Shown: in pieces, positions 51,005-60,411 of the stretch
Numbering within the stretch: position 1 is the first letter of the stretch
Layout of the letters: every line of letters starts with the position of its first letter
Source: Periplaneta americana
Lineage: Eukaryota; Arthropoda; Insecta; Blattodea; Blattidae
Assembly (NCBI RefSeq): GCF_040183065.1
Contig: NW_027185566.1
Coordinates: forward strand, 993,714-1,057,713
DNA: 64,000 bases
Direction of reading: 5' to 3'
Program-made: the position numbers and the translations under genes
The notes under the pieces: generated by a model
The model's input: the letters and a program-made list of their open reading frames with translations, nothing else
What the model was told of the DNA's origin: nothing
Databases searched by the model: none

Positions 51005-54000
51005 TTATCTGTAATCTGTGCTAGTAATAAATGGAAGTGCTTTGAGTTCCTGTACTAAAGTATGTACCGCTGGAGCTAATACTTTATTTTCCAGTCTGAG
51101 GCGAGTCGTTTTGTTTTCTTGTTTTAGGTTTAAGAATACTGAAATCTGCGTTCCTGGAAATTTTTCCAAAGTTTCTTTAACATCAAAAATACTTTCTTTG
51201 GTACACTGTGCGAGGTCAATATGAATAACTAATTCGGAAGGTAAAGAAGATGCTTTTTCATTTACAGGGGATGTTCCTATTTTTTTTTGGAGGGTTTGAG
51301 CTCTTTTTTGTTGGGTTTTTTTAACTTCGGAAAGTTTGGAATAAGTAGGGGAGTAATCCGTATTTTGTCGGGAGTTTCTTTTTCTTTGTTCTTCTTCTAA
51401 AGTGCTTACATAATTTACAATACCTTGTAAATCATATTTAGAAAAATCTATTCTAATACTGAAGAATAAAGGCTCTTGGCGAGTTAAAAGTTCCTGAAAA
51501 TCTTTATAGGCTTTCGGGAAAATGACCATAGGCAGGTCAGATTCTAAATCTTCTATAGTAAATAAACCCATTGACTCATTATTTTTTGTTGTTTTTATTT
51601 GTAAGTTGATAATTCTACCCACAATATGTGCCGTGTTCGGTATATCCATGTCTTGTTGTAATTCTTCGTTGTCATTATCAGTGTCCATCATATCTTTGAC
51701 CATTTTTAAATCTAATGTCGAATGGCTGGACAATTCTTCTATTTGAGAGCGAAAAGGATCTAAAGGATGAGCGGTTGCATAAAATCCTAAATTTTCTTTT
51801 TCCATCTTCAGAATTTCTTCTTGTGAAAACTCTTCCACCATATCTAGTTTTAGGCTTTGCTCTTGAGTTACTTGCTCTCCAAAAAGGTCGGACATTCCAA
51901 CTTGCGAACTGCTTTTTAACGCAGAGTTGAACGAAATGAATTTTTCTATATTTTTAATAATGGTCGCCCTATTTAAGTCTAAAGACTTGAGTGCTCCTCC
52001 AAAACAAAGTCCTTCTACAATTTTTTTATTTATATTGGTTCGAGAAATTAAATCCAAAATACTGGTAAAAATTCCATTTTTTTCCCTTTCTTCAATAATG
52101 TGAATAATATTTTTTTCACCCACATTCTTAATTGCAGAAAGCCCAAAACGGATATTGCCCCCATCAGTTTCAAAATCGATTCCACTTTTATTGACATCTG
52201 GAGGGAGAACCTTGATGTTTAAACTTTGACACTCTTGGATATATTGAGTTAAACTTTCTACAGTAGAGCTCTCTGCAGAAAGCACAGAACACATATACTC
52301 CACTGGATAATGGGCTTTAAGATAAGCTGTTTGGAAGGCAATAAGAGCATAAGCAGCCGAGTGAGACTTGTTAAATCCATATTCCGCAAATTTTGCCATG
52401 TTGTCAAACAGCTGGTCACTAAACTGTGGGGAGTAATGGTTTTTTTCTGCTCCAGCTTTAAAAACTGCGGACATAGACTCCATTTTTTTTGCATCTTTTT
52501 TACCCATCGCTTTTCTTAGGTTATCCGCATCTGCTAAAGAAAATCCTGCGATTTTTTGGGATATTTGCATAATTTGTTCTTGGTAAACAATCACGCCGTA
52601 GGTATCGCGTAAAATTTCTTTTAAATCTTCATGTGGATACGGAATTTTTCCAGCGGGGAGTTTTTTATTTTTTATGAAATCATCTGCCATCCCAGATTTC
52701 AAAGGACCAGGTCTAAACAATGCTATAAGAGCAATAATATCCTCAAAAGAAGAGGGTTGCATTTTTTTCATCAATGCTCTCATGCCGGGGCTTTCACATT
52801 GAAATATTCCAATTCCTCTTCCTTCTTTAAAAACAGTTTTGTAAGTTTTAGAATCACTCAGCGGGATTTTGGAAAAATCGATCGTTTTATGATATGCTTT
52901 TTGAACCCTCTCAACGGTATTACGAATAATCCTTAAGTTTCGTAACCCAAGAAAATCCATTTTGAGCAGTCCAAATTCCTCCAAATTTTTTCCTTCAAAC
53001 TGGGTAATAATAGCCCCTGTTTTACGATCTTTATGTAGAGGAACAAAATCTGTCAGAGTTTCTTTTCCGATAATAATACCAGCAGCATGCGTAGATATTT
53101 GTCGGATAGAGTTTTCTAAACGTAGGCTGAGATTGTACATTTTGGTATGGAGTTCGGAGCTGTCAATTTTTTCCTTTAATTCTGGGGTAGTTTCATAAGC
53201 TTCTTTTAAAGGGATATTATTAGGAATCAATTTAGCCAAAGCATCTGTCTCACTTAGAGGGATGTCTAAGACTCTACCTACATCCCTGATAACAGATTTA
53301 GCCTTCATTTTTCCAAAGGCAACAATTTGGGCTACCCTATCTTGACCGTATTTTTGAGTTACATATTGAATAATTTCATCTCTTTTCGTATCGTCAAAAT
53401 CCGTATCAATATCTGGCATAGAAATTCGACCTGGGTTTAAAAATCGTTCAAATAGCAAATTATATTTCAAAGGTTCTAAATCGGTAATACCTAATAAAAA
53501 AGCAACTAAGCTTCCTGCGGCACTTCCTCTACCTGGTCCTACGGTAATACCGTTATTTTTGGCGTATTGTATAAAATCTTGAACGATTAAAAAGTAGCTG
53601 GAAAAACCCATTCTTTCAATGACGGAAAGTTCATACTCTAATCTTTCACGGATACTGGGTGTAATTTCAGAGTATCTTTTGGGGAGGTTGGTATAGCAGA
53701 GTTCTTTTAAGTATTCTAATTCTGTTTGTTTTTGTGGTGTTTCAAATTTTGGTATGTGGAGTTCGCCTAACATGGGTTTATAATTACATTTTTGAGCTAC
53801 ATAAGAAGTATTGGTAACGGCTTCTATAGAAAAATCTTTCATGGCTAGAAGCATTTCTTCTTCTGTTTTAAAATAAAATTCTTTAGAGTGATATTTTTTT
53901 CTAGCGGGGTCGTGGATTTTTTTTCCTTCTTGAATACATAAAAAGGCATCGTGTGCGGAGTCGTCTCCTTGATGAGGATAATGGGCATCATTCGTAGCTA

Positions 54001-54613
54001 TCAGTGAAATACCTGTTTTAGTGGCGATTTTAATAATTTCTTGATTAACCAACTTTTGCTCGGGTAAACTATGATTCATCAGTTCTAGAAAAAAATTATC
54101 TTTTCCGAATATTTCTTGAAAAAAAAAGGCTTTTTGTTCTGCTTCGGCGATTTGTTTCTGTAAAATTAACTGGGGGATTTCTCCGCCCAAACAGGCAGAC
54201 GATGCAATCAGTCCTTGAGAATATTCTTGTAATGTCGGATAATCTATTCTTGGTCTATAATAAAACCCCTCTAAAGACCCCGCTGAAACGAGTTTAGAAA
54301 GGTTTTTATATCCTATCTCATTTTGGGCCAATAAGACGAGATGATAGTAATTTTTTTTTCCTACTGAAGGTTTTTCTCGCATATTTTCGGGTGAAACATA
54401 GACTTCACAACCGATAATAGCATTAATATGAGGATATTTTTGAGCTTCCATAAAAAAATCAGCAGCCCCAAACATATTACCATGGTCTGTAAGTGCTACT
54501 GCGGGCATATTGTATTGTTGAGCCAAACTAAAAATATCCGAAATTTTAGAAATAGCATCTCCGATAGAGTAATGGGAGTGATTGTGTAAATGAACAAAGC
54601 GAGAACTCATCAT
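51005..54613 (-). CDS. dnaE: DNA polymerase III alpha subunit
   Basis: Main replicative polymerase. The 1202-residue protein has the N-terminal PHP domain (FVHLHNHSHYSIGDA, residues 6-20) and the polymerase core with PDIDTDFDD around residues 397-405, GPGRGSAAGSLVAF and the HAAGIIIG motif. A helix-hairpin-helix region and a C-terminal OB fold (AHIVGRIINLQIKTTKNNE) follow. Length is typical of DnaE1. It follows the HIT gene by 6 bases. The start is MMSS, with AAGGA just before the first ATG. Confidence 0.97.
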   Translation of the reverse strand: MMSSRFVHLHNHSHYSIGDAISKISDIFSLAQQYNMPAVALTDHGNMFGAADFFMEAQKYPHINAIIGCEVYVSPENMREKPSVGKKNYYHLVLLAQNEIGYKNLSKLVSAGSLEGFYYRPRIDYPTLQEYSQGLIASSACLGGEIPQLILQKQIAEAEQKAFFFQEIFGKDNFFLELMNHSLPEQKLVNQEIIKIATKTGISLIATNDAHYPHQGDDSAHDAFLCIQEGKKIHDPARKKYHSKEFYFKTEEEMLLAMKDFSIEAVTNTSYVAQKCNYKPMLGELHIPKFETPQKQTELEYLKELCYTNLPKRYSEITPSIRERLEYELSVIERMGFSSYFLIVQDFIQYAKNNGITVGPGRGSAAGSLVAFLLGITDLEPLKYNLLFERFLNPGRISMPDIDTDFDDTKRDEIIQYVTQKYGQDRVAQIVAFGKMKAKSVIRDVGRVLDIPLSETDALAKLIPNNIPLKEAYETTPELKEKIDSSELHTKMYNLSLRLENSIRQISTHAAGIIIGKETLTDFVPLHKDRKTGAIITQFEGKNLEEFGLLKMDFLGLRNLRIIRNTVERVQKAYHKTIDFSKIPLSDSKTYKTVFKEGRGIGIFQCESPGMRALMKKMQPSSFEDIIALIALFRPGPLKSGMADDFIKNKKLPAGKIPYPHEDLKEILRDTYGVIVYQEQIMQISQKIAGFSLADADNLRKAMGKKDAKKMESMSAVFKAGAEKNHYSPQFSDQLFDNMAKFAEYGFNKSHSAAYALIAFQTAYLKAHYPVEYMCSVLSAESSTVESLTQYIQECQSLNIKVLPPDVNKSGIDFETDGGNIRFGLSAIKNVGEKNIIHIIEEREKNGIFTSILDLISRTNINKKIVEGLCFGGALKSLDLNRATIIKNIEKFISFNSALKSSSQVGMSDLFGEQVTQEQSLKLDMVEEFSQEEILKMEKENLGFYATAHPLDPFRSQIEELSSHSTLDLKMVKDMMDTDNDNEELQQDMDIPNTAHIVGRIINLQIKTTKNNESMGLFTIEDLESDLPMVIFPKAYKDFQELLTRQEPLFFSIRIDFSKYDLQGIVNYVSTLEEEQRKRNSRQNTDYSPTYSKLSEVKKTQQKRAQTLQKKIGTSPVNEKASSLPSELVIHIDLAQCTKESIFDVKETLEKFPGTQISVFLNLKQENKTTRLRLENKVLAPAVHTLVQELKALPFITSTDYR

Positions 54614-54619
54614 TCTTCC

Positions 54620-54943
54620 TTAAAAATGAATATTGCCAGAAAGCATATGAAAGTGCAAATGGAAGACTTCTTGCCCAGCAGATTTACCACAATTGCTAAT
54701 AAGCCTAAACTCTTCTATATCTAATTTTCTGGCGATATGGGGTATTTGGGTCATAAGATATTCTATAGTTTGTTGTTTTTCTATATTTTTGTTGTCTAAA
54801 AGGTTTTCTATGTGTAGTTTTGGAATGATTAAAAGATGAATGTCGGCTTTGGGTTGAATATCTGAAAATACGCAAATATGTTGATCTTCATATATTTTGT
54901 CAGCAGGAATTTTATTCTGAACAATATCACAAAATATGCACAT
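54620..54943 (-). CDS. HIT-family nucleotide-binding protein
   Basis: A 107-residue protein with N-terminal CIFCDIVQNKIPADKIYED, typical of HIT hydrolases, and the histidine triad HLHFH near residues 95-99 (GQEVFHLHFHMLSG). Probably a nucleoside phosphoramidase or dinucleotide hydrolase. It starts a short operon with dnaE. The two N-terminal cysteines suggest zinc binding. Confidence 0.93.
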   Translation of the reverse strand: MCIFCDIVQNKIPADKIYEDQHICVFSDIQPKADIHLLIIPKLHIENLLDNKNIEKQQTIEYLMTQIPHIARKLDIEEFRLISNCGKSAGQEVFHLHFHMLSGNIHF

Positions 54944-55297
54944 AGATAACTCCTTTTTACTACCTAAAAAATACTCTTTTTTAAGAAAAATTTTAAAAAA
55001 ATTAAAAATTGTCTTATCGTCAGATCAAGAGTATTATATGGTTTCAAAAGAAGAGAATTTTCGGAGTTTTTTAGGATTATGAGGGGAAAATTTATATTGT
55101 TTTTTTATTTCATATATTTTTTATAAATTTCTAACTATCACATTCGTGTTATTCGTTTTATAAATTTGTAAGAACGATTTTAGGCACTGTACGGTTAGGA
55201 GAGGGACTGTTGAGTATGGTGGTCTTTTAAGTGAGAATGATTAGAGTATTTTATACCTCAAAAAACACAAGATAAAATAAATTGCTGGAGCTACATA
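54944..55297. other. Intergenic region (354 bp) before nrdA
   Basis: Divergent promoters of the HIT-dnaE and nrdA units must lie here. An imperfect dyad TATCAC-ATTC-GTGTTA occurs at 55136-55151 and could be an operator; it is not a good match to the NrdR box. A short tract TGTACGGTTAGGAGAGGG at 55189-55206 resembles a group II intron segment, but nothing else supports that. I see no RNA gene. Confidence 0.45.
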
Positions 55298-57589
55298 ATG
55301 GAAGTGATTAAAAGAGATGGCACAAGAGAACCTGTAGAACTCTGGAAAATTCAAAAACGGATTGAAGATCTAGTCAAAGAAGCCAATTTTGAAGAAAATA
55401 TAGATTCTGCACAAATTGCCACAAAGGTTGTCAATAATTTAGTGTCTGGTATTACCACTGAAAAACTGGATCATATTGCTGCTGAAACTTGTGCCTATTT
55501 GGCTATGGTACATCCAGATTATTCTTATCTGGCAGGGAAAATAGAGGTTTCTAATCTTCATAAAAAAACAGAAAATCTCCATATCGATGGTCAAGGGTTC
55601 TTACGAACAATGGAGCTGATTTATCAGGAAGAAAATCTTTTGCATGAGGATTTTATACGTTTTGTTAGAGAACATGCTCAAGAGATAGAAGCGATGATTG
55701 ACTACAAAAAGGATTTTCAATACGATTATTTTGGGTTTAAAACTTTGGAAAAATCTTATCTGATTCGTGTTAATCACGAAACAGTAGAACGTCCACAACA
55801 TCTACTCATGCGAACAGCTGTGGGTATATGGTATACCAAAGGAGATATGAAAAATATTCAAGAGACTTATCATTTTCTTTCTGAAAAATACTTTACTCAT
55901 GCTACCCCTACTTTATTCAATGCTGGGGTCAGAAAGCCACAGTTAGCTTCTTGTTTTCTAATCGATACGGAAGATAGTATCGTTGGTATTTATAAAACAC
56001 TCGCCGATTGTGCAAAAATATCACAATCCGCAGGAGGGATAGGCATTTCTATTCATAAAGTTCGATCTCGTGGCTCTAAAGTAAAAGGAACAAATGGTGT
56101 TTCTAATGGAATTATTCCAATGGCTCGTGTATTTAACGAGACAGCTCGGTATGTAGATCAGGGTGGCGGAAAAAGAAAAGGTGCTTTTGCTTTATATTTA
56201 GAACCTTGGCATGGCGATATTATGGATTTTATAGATTTGAGAATTAACCACGGTAAGGAGGAACTCCGAACTCGAGATCTTTTTTTAGGGTTGTGGATTC
56301 CAGATTTATTTATGAAAAGGGTGGAAGCAGATGCTCATTGGACTTTAATGGATCCACACGACTGTCCAGGACTCTCGGATGTTTGGGGAGATGAATTTGA
56401 AAAACTCTACGAAAAGTATGAACAAGAAGGTCGAGGACGGGAGACGATCCCCGCAAGAAAACTTTGGGATAGACTGATAAATGCTCAAATTGAAACGGGT
56501 GTGCCTTATATGCTGTACAAAGATAGTGCTAACCGTAAATCTAATCAACAAAATTTGGGAACCATTCAGTCTTCTAATCTTTGTGCAGAAATTATAGAAT
56601 ACACTAGCCCACAGGAAACGGCAGTTTGTAATTTAGGCTCCGTTGCTCTTAATGCATTCTGTCCTACTTTTAAACTGGGAGAAAAAGGAAGTGCCAAAGA
56701 TTATGATTTTCATGCATTGCATCGAGCGACTCGTCAAATTGTGAAAAATCTCAATCAAGTTATAGATGTAACTTATTATCCTACTCCAGAAACAGAGGTT
56801 TCTAATAAAAAACATAGACCAGTAGGTTTGGGAGTACAGGGATTGGCGGATGTTTTTTTAAAACTGAGAATGCCTTTTGACAGTCCAGAAGCTAAAGAGA
56901 TGAATTTACTTATTTTTGAAACGATGTACCATGCCGCTTTAGAAGAATCCTTAGCAATGGCTAAAGAATACGGATCTTATGAGTCTTTTGTTGGTTCTCC
57001 CCTCAGTCGAGGGGAGTTTCAATATAATCTTTGGGGCTATCAGGATGAGGATCTTTCTGGTATGTGGGATTTTAAGACACTCCGTGAAGAAATTAAACAA
57101 TATGGAACAAGAAACAGCCTATTATTAGCATTGATGCCCACAGCTTCCACAGCTCAAATATTAGGAAATAACGAGTGTTTTGAGCCTATTACCTCTAATA
57201 TTATGGCCAGAAGAGTTTTGTCTGGGGATTTTATTAATATCAATGAATATATGGTAAAAGATTTTATTGCACTTAATATTTGGAATGAAGAAATGAAAAA
57301 TAGTATTATTCAAGCCAAAGGTTCCGTACAGCATTTAGATATTCCTCAAGAATTAAAAGATCTTTATAAGACTGTATGGGAAATGAGCCAAAAAGTTATC
57401 GTAGATTTGAGTGCAGATAGAGGACGATTTATTTGTCAATCCCAGTCTATGAATATCTTTATAGAAGAACCGAATTTGGCAAAACTGACTTCTTTACATT
57501 TTTATACTTGGAAAAAAGGTCTTAAAACAGGATCTTATTATCTAAGACAAAGACCTAAAACGGCGGTGCAATTTACAGTTTCTAAGTGA
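55298..57589 (+). CDS. nrdA: Ribonucleoside-diphosphate reductase, large subunit
   Basis: Reduces ribonucleotides to deoxyribonucleotides, working with a radical-bearing small subunit. The 763-residue protein has an N-terminal ATP-cone (residues 1-90), an active-site Cys pair in LASCFL (about 222) and AVCNLGS (about 447), the thiyl Cys in NLCAEI (about 430), and the C-terminal radical-path tyrosines in GSYYLR. The chain ends at KTAVQFTVSK, so the flexible tail with a CxxC pair that normally re-reduces the active site is missing. No nrdB follows. GGAG lies 7 bases before the ATG. Confidence 0.93.
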   Translation: MEVIKRDGTREPVELWKIQKRIEDLVKEANFEENIDSAQIATKVVNNLVSGITTEKLDHIAAETCAYLAMVHPDYSYLAGKIEVSNLHKKTENLHIDGQGFLRTMELIYQEENLLHEDFIRFVREHAQEIEAMIDYKKDFQYDYFGFKTLEKSYLIRVNHETVERPQHLLMRTAVGIWYTKGDMKNIQETYHFLSEKYFTHATPTLFNAGVRKPQLASCFLIDTEDSIVGIYKTLADCAKISQSAGGIGISIHKVRSRGSKVKGTNGVSNGIIPMARVFNETARYVDQGGGKRKGAFALYLEPWHGDIMDFIDLRINHGKEELRTRDLFLGLWIPDLFMKRVEADAHWTLMDPHDCPGLSDVWGDEFEKLYEKYEQEGRGRETIPARKLWDRLINAQIETGVPYMLYKDSANRKSNQQNLGTIQSSNLCAEIIEYTSPQETAVCNLGSVALNAFCPTFKLGEKGSAKDYDFHALHRATRQIVKNLNQVIDVTYYPTPETEVSNKKHRPVGLGVQGLADVFLKLRMPFDSPEAKEMNLLIFETMYHAALEESLAMAKEYGSYESFVGSPLSRGEFQYNLWGYQDEDLSGMWDFKTLREEIKQYGTRNSLLLALMPTASTAQILGNNECFEPITSNIMARRVLSGDFININEYMVKDFIALNIWNEEMKNSIIQAKGSVQHLDIPQELKDLYKTVWEMSQKVIVDLSADRGRFICQSQSMNIFIEEPNLAKLTSLHFYTWKKGLKTGSYYLRQRPKTAVQFTVSK

Positions 57590-57600
57590 GTAGGTGCTTT

Positions 57601-58287
57601 ATGAAAAAAAAGGAATTTTATTTTGCTTATTTTTTACCAGAAGAAAGTATTTCTGGTGTTGTTAGAACTTGGGAGGAGTGTCAATCCAAAATTTCAGGAG
57701 CTAAAAAAGCTAAGCATAAAAAATTTGTATCTCATCTAGAGGCAATTGAATACATCCAACAACAACTTATTCTTTTAGAGTCCGCAGATGGTCAGGATAT
57801 TCACGCAATACAAAAAGGACTTAAACAGGAGGAAACTTCTCAGACAGATTTAGATAAAGAGGCCATATATTTTGACTCTGGTACAGGGCGAGGAGCAGGG
57901 ATTGAAATATCCGTTACTAATGCACAAGGGGAGAGTTTGTTACCTTTATTAGCAGAAGACAAATTTTTTGAAGCATCTCTTTCACCTTGGGGCTCTTATA
58001 TTTTCCCCAAAGAAAAGGGGTATACTAACAATTTTGGAGAGTTGTTTGCTTTACATTGTGCTTTACAGTTGGCTAAGAAACAAAAAATCTGTAAAATTTT
58101 TGGAGATAGTAAACTGGTTTTAGAATACTGGTCTTTAGGGCGTATGAATGTAGCGAAATTAAGCGAAGAAACGGTCAATCTGATCCGATTGGTAAGTTAT
58201 GAACGCAGACTCTTTGAAAATTCTGGAGGAGTTGTATCTTTTATAAAGGGACAATACAACCCAGCTGATATGGGATTTCATAAATAA
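57601..58287 (+). CDS. rnhA: Ribonuclease H with viroplasmin-type N-terminal domain
   Basis: Degrades RNA in RNA-DNA hybrids. The first 50 residues match the RNase H1 N-terminal (caulimovirus viroplasmin) domain: YFAYFLPEESISGVVRTWEEC with KFVSHLEAIEYI. The catalytic domain shows a D-E-D-D set in YFDSGTGRG, NNFGELFALHCAL, FGDSKLV and NPADMGF. The N-terminal domain binds hybrids and is uncommon in bacteria. The ATG at 57601, 11 bases after the nrdA stop, has AGGTG before it. The pair may be co-transcribed. Confidence 0.88.
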   Translation: MKKKEFYFAYFLPEESISGVVRTWEECQSKISGAKKAKHKKFVSHLEAIEYIQQQLILLESADGQDIHAIQKGLKQEETSQTDLDKEAIYFDSGTGRGAGIEISVTNAQGESLLPLLAEDKFFEASLSPWGSYIFPKEKGYTNNFGELFALHCALQLAKKQKICKIFGDSKLVLEYWSLGRMNVAKLSEETVNLIRLVSYERRLFENSGGVVSFIKGQYNPADMGFHK

Positions 58288-58291
58288 CGAA

Positions 58292-58735
58292 TTAACATTC
58301 ATCCAACATTCTTTGATATTTTTCCTGAAAAGTTTTATCTAAATGGTCAAAAGCTTTTTTTAAAAGCGGTTGATCTGTATCTAGCACGGGGATAGTATAT
58401 TTTTTGACGCTAGGCGAAGCAGTAAATTCCTGAGACATAATTTTATCAATCTCTTCTAAAAATTTCTTAGCTCTAGGGGATAATGGTGTTGTCTCTTGTA
58501 TTTGAGTGGGTATATTAGGTGTTTCTAAAGCGTTATCTACCCAAGTTCCTACTTCTTGGAGCCAAGTATTTTCGGCATCAAAATTGGGAATAGTGTTAAT
58601 ATAAGTAGATCTAGTTTTGGCTGTAATTTGGATATTTTTTTGTAGATTATTTAAAGGAATTTCTTGTTTAATTAATTTTGTGACCTTGTCAATGAGGTTA
58701 AAGTTAAAAACGGAATATCTGTATTGAGTTGTCAT
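58292..58735 (-). CDS. Hypothetical protein, 147 residues
   Basis: No signal peptide, membrane segment or known motif is visible. The product is polar, Thr/Gln/Asn-rich in its first half and helical at its C-terminus (TDQPLLKKAFDHLDKTFQEK). It lies convergent to the RNase H gene with a 4-base gap and divergent from the ferredoxin gene. Family unknown. Confidence 0.55.
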   Translation of the reverse strand: MTTQYRYSVFNFNLIDKVTKLIKQEIPLNNLQKNIQITAKTRSTYINTIPNFDAENTWLQEVGTWVDNALETPNIPTQIQETTPLSPRAKKFLEEIDKIMSQEFTASPSVKKYTIPVLDTDQPLLKKAFDHLDKTFQEKYQRMLDEC

Positions 58736-58839
58736 TAGTTTTCTCCATATATACTTTTCGGCGGAAATAAAAAAAACTGAAAAAAATTTGGAAAAAATTA
58801 TAAAATCTCTTTCCTTTTAAGGACTACAAGGAGGATCTT

Positions 58840-59004
58840 ATGAGAGTTATTTCTGATGCATGTATTAGTTGTGGTTCATGTGCTGCGGTATGTCCTGTGC
58901 AATGTATTTACCAAGGAGATACGCAATATCACGTGACAGAAACCTGTATTGACTGTGGTTCTTGTCAAGAAGTTTGTCCTGTAGGAGCGATTTCAGTCTC
59001 CTAG
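58840..59004 (+). CDS. 2[4Fe-4S] ferredoxin, 54 residues
   Basis: A small electron carrier of the clostridial type. Two complete cluster motifs are present: CISCGSCAAVCP (Cys8, 11, 14, 18) and CIDCGSCQEVCP (Cys36, 39, 42, 46). Each C-x2-C-x2-C-x3-C-P set contributes to both clusters. A strong AAGGAGGATCTT precedes the ATG. It would serve pyruvate:ferredoxin oxidoreductase or an [FeFe]-hydrogenase, in keeping with the hydF/hydG genes 3 kb away. It lies between two genes of opposite orientation and is probably monocistronic. Confidence 0.93.
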   Translation: MRVISDACISCGSCAAVCPVQCIYQGDTQYHVTETCIDCGSCQEVCPVGAISVS

Positions 59005-59071
59005 TCGACTTTTTAGAAAGACCAAAGACGCACACATAACATAAAAAATTGTAACAGCGTTTGAAGGGAAA

Positions 59072-59095
59072 ACAGGTATGTGAAAACATACCTGT
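59072..59095 (-). terminator. Intrinsic terminator of hup
   Basis: ACAGGTATGT and ACATACCTGT form a 10-bp perfect stem with a 4-base loop. On the minus strand it is followed by TTTTCCC, and it starts 16 bases after the hup stop. It may also slow transcripts arriving from the convergent ferredoxin gene. Confidence 0.75.
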
Positions 59096-59110
59096 AAATC
59101 TGTTTGGCAA

Positions 59111-59383
59111 CTAGATCTTTACGTTCTTAGAAGCTTTGAACTTAAGAACAGTTTTAGCTGGGACTTTTACTTCCTCACCAGTTCTTGGGTTCTTTTTAAT
59201 TGTTGCTTTGGTTTTATAAGGGTAGAACCCACCAAATCCAATTAAAGAGACTTTTTTCCCTTTCTTTGTGAAGGCAATAATAGATTCAATCATTGCTTCC
59301 AAAGCAGCTTGAGAGTCCTTTTTTGTGAGCTTAGATTTACTTGCCATAGAATCGACAAGTTCTTTTTTGCTGACGCTGTCCAT
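59111..59383 (-). CDS. hup: HU-family DNA-binding protein
   Basis: Nucleoid-associated architectural protein of 90 residues. N-terminal helices (SKKELVDSMASKSKLTKKDS), the GFGGF turn, and the DNA-binding arm KKNPRTGEEVKVPAK are present, ending FKASKNVKI. The ATG at 59383 is 7 bases from AAGGAG; an ATG two codons earlier is directly against it. IHF is a less likely alternative. Followed by a clear terminator. Confidence 0.93.
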   Translation of the reverse strand: MDSVSKKELVDSMASKSKLTKKDSQAALEAMIESIIAFTKKGKKVSLIGFGGFYPYKTKATIKKNPRTGEEVKVPAKTVLKFKASKNVKI

Positions 59384-59517
59384 AAACATCTCCTTAAAAC
59401 GTTAGTATGACTTAGCTTTAAATATAGAGAATATTTTGAAAAGAAACAAAAGAAAATCTCAAAAAAGCCGATGTTTTCACTATTATGACTATTAAAAACT
59501 AGAACAGTAGGGCAATT

Positions 59518-60411
59518 ATGGGTTGGATACTTTTGGATAAAAATACCAGTAGCAGGGAAATATTACTTCCAGATGTAGAAGATATTCTTGATAAAAAAGG
59601 AATATTTTTAAGTTGTAAAAAAATAGGAGCAGGTTGGGGGTTAGTACAAATCCAAGACCAAAAAGTGATTTGGAAAATCCAGTCTACTTATGAGGATGCG
59701 GGGAGTTTTTCAGAAGGAGTTTTTCCTTGTAAAAAAGGAGATAAATGGGGATTTTTAGATGAAAATGGAGAAATAGCACTTCCTTTTGATTGGGATTATG
59801 TTCAACCATTTAATTCTGGTTTATCTGTGGCGGCTCAAAATGAAAAATGGGGAGTGATTAACAAAAAAGGGGAATGGGTTATTTCTCCTAGTGCTGATTA
59901 TTTGAGGAGCTATTCTGATAACTTAGCTGTGGGTAGAATTAGAGGAACTTGGTTTGTACTGAATCCAACAGGAAAGACTGTGTTAACTCCTTGTGTAGAT
60001 TTTATTGGCAGTTTTGTTAATGGTCTAGCGGCAGTTAATAGAGGGGGTAAACTGATACAGCCTCAGTTGATTATGGGAGGACATTGGGGATTTTTAAACT
60101 CACAAGGAAAGTTGGTGATCCCACTTGAATATAGTTGGGTAGGAAATTTTATATCGGATTATGCCCCCTACTATAAAGAAAGTCAAGATGAGTGGGGACT
60201 TCTCTCTCAACAAGGGGTGGAGCTCCCTCTTGCTGGAGTTTCTGCTGTTCGTGGGTTTTCGGAGGATCTGGTATTAGTAGAAAAAAATGGACTTTGGGGT
60301 TTTTTAGATCTTCAAGGAAAAGAAATTATCCCTTGTGCTTATGCTGAGGCAAAACTTTTTGCAGATGGAATGGCATTTGTTTTTAAAGAGGATGAGATTG
60401 ATTTCAAATAA
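59518..60411 (+). CDS. WG-repeat protein
   Basis: A 297-residue protein made of about six WG (KWG) repeats, visible as KWGFLDENGE, KWGVINKKGE, TWFVLNPTGK, HWGFLNSQGK, EWGLLSQQG and LWGFLDLQGK, spaced roughly 40-50 residues apart. Each repeat is a short beta unit. There is no signal peptide, so it appears cytosolic. Role unknown; such repeats usually mediate protein contacts. It stands alone between hup and a 413-bp gap. Confidence 0.85.
   Translation: MGWILLDKNTSSREILLPDVEDILDKKGIFLSCKKIGAGWGLVQIQDQKVIWKIQSTYEDAGSFSEGVFPCKKGDKWGFLDENGEIALPFDWDYVQPFNSGLSVAAQNEKWGVINKKGEWVISPSADYLRSYSDNLAVGRIRGTWFVLNPTGKTVLTPCVDFIGSFVNGLAAVNRGGKLIQPQLIMGGHWGFLNSQGKLVIPLEYSWVGNFISDYAPYYKESQDEWGLLSQQGVELPLAGVSAVRGFSEDLVLVEKNGLWGFLDLQGKEIIPCAYAEAKLFADGMAFVFKEDEIDFK

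Noticed and set aside
55189..55206. TGTACGGTTAGGAGAGGG, similar to a group II intron segment
   Set aside because: No domain V, no reverse transcriptase gene and no intron boundaries can be seen; the match is short.
54944..55297. Search for NrdR boxes or a cobalamin riboswitch before nrdA
   Set aside because: No pair of NrdR-like 16-mers and no B12-box sequence found; only one imperfect dyad.
58929..58936. TCACGTGA core resembling parS
   Set aside because: It lies in the ferredoxin coding sequence and the outer parS bases do not match.
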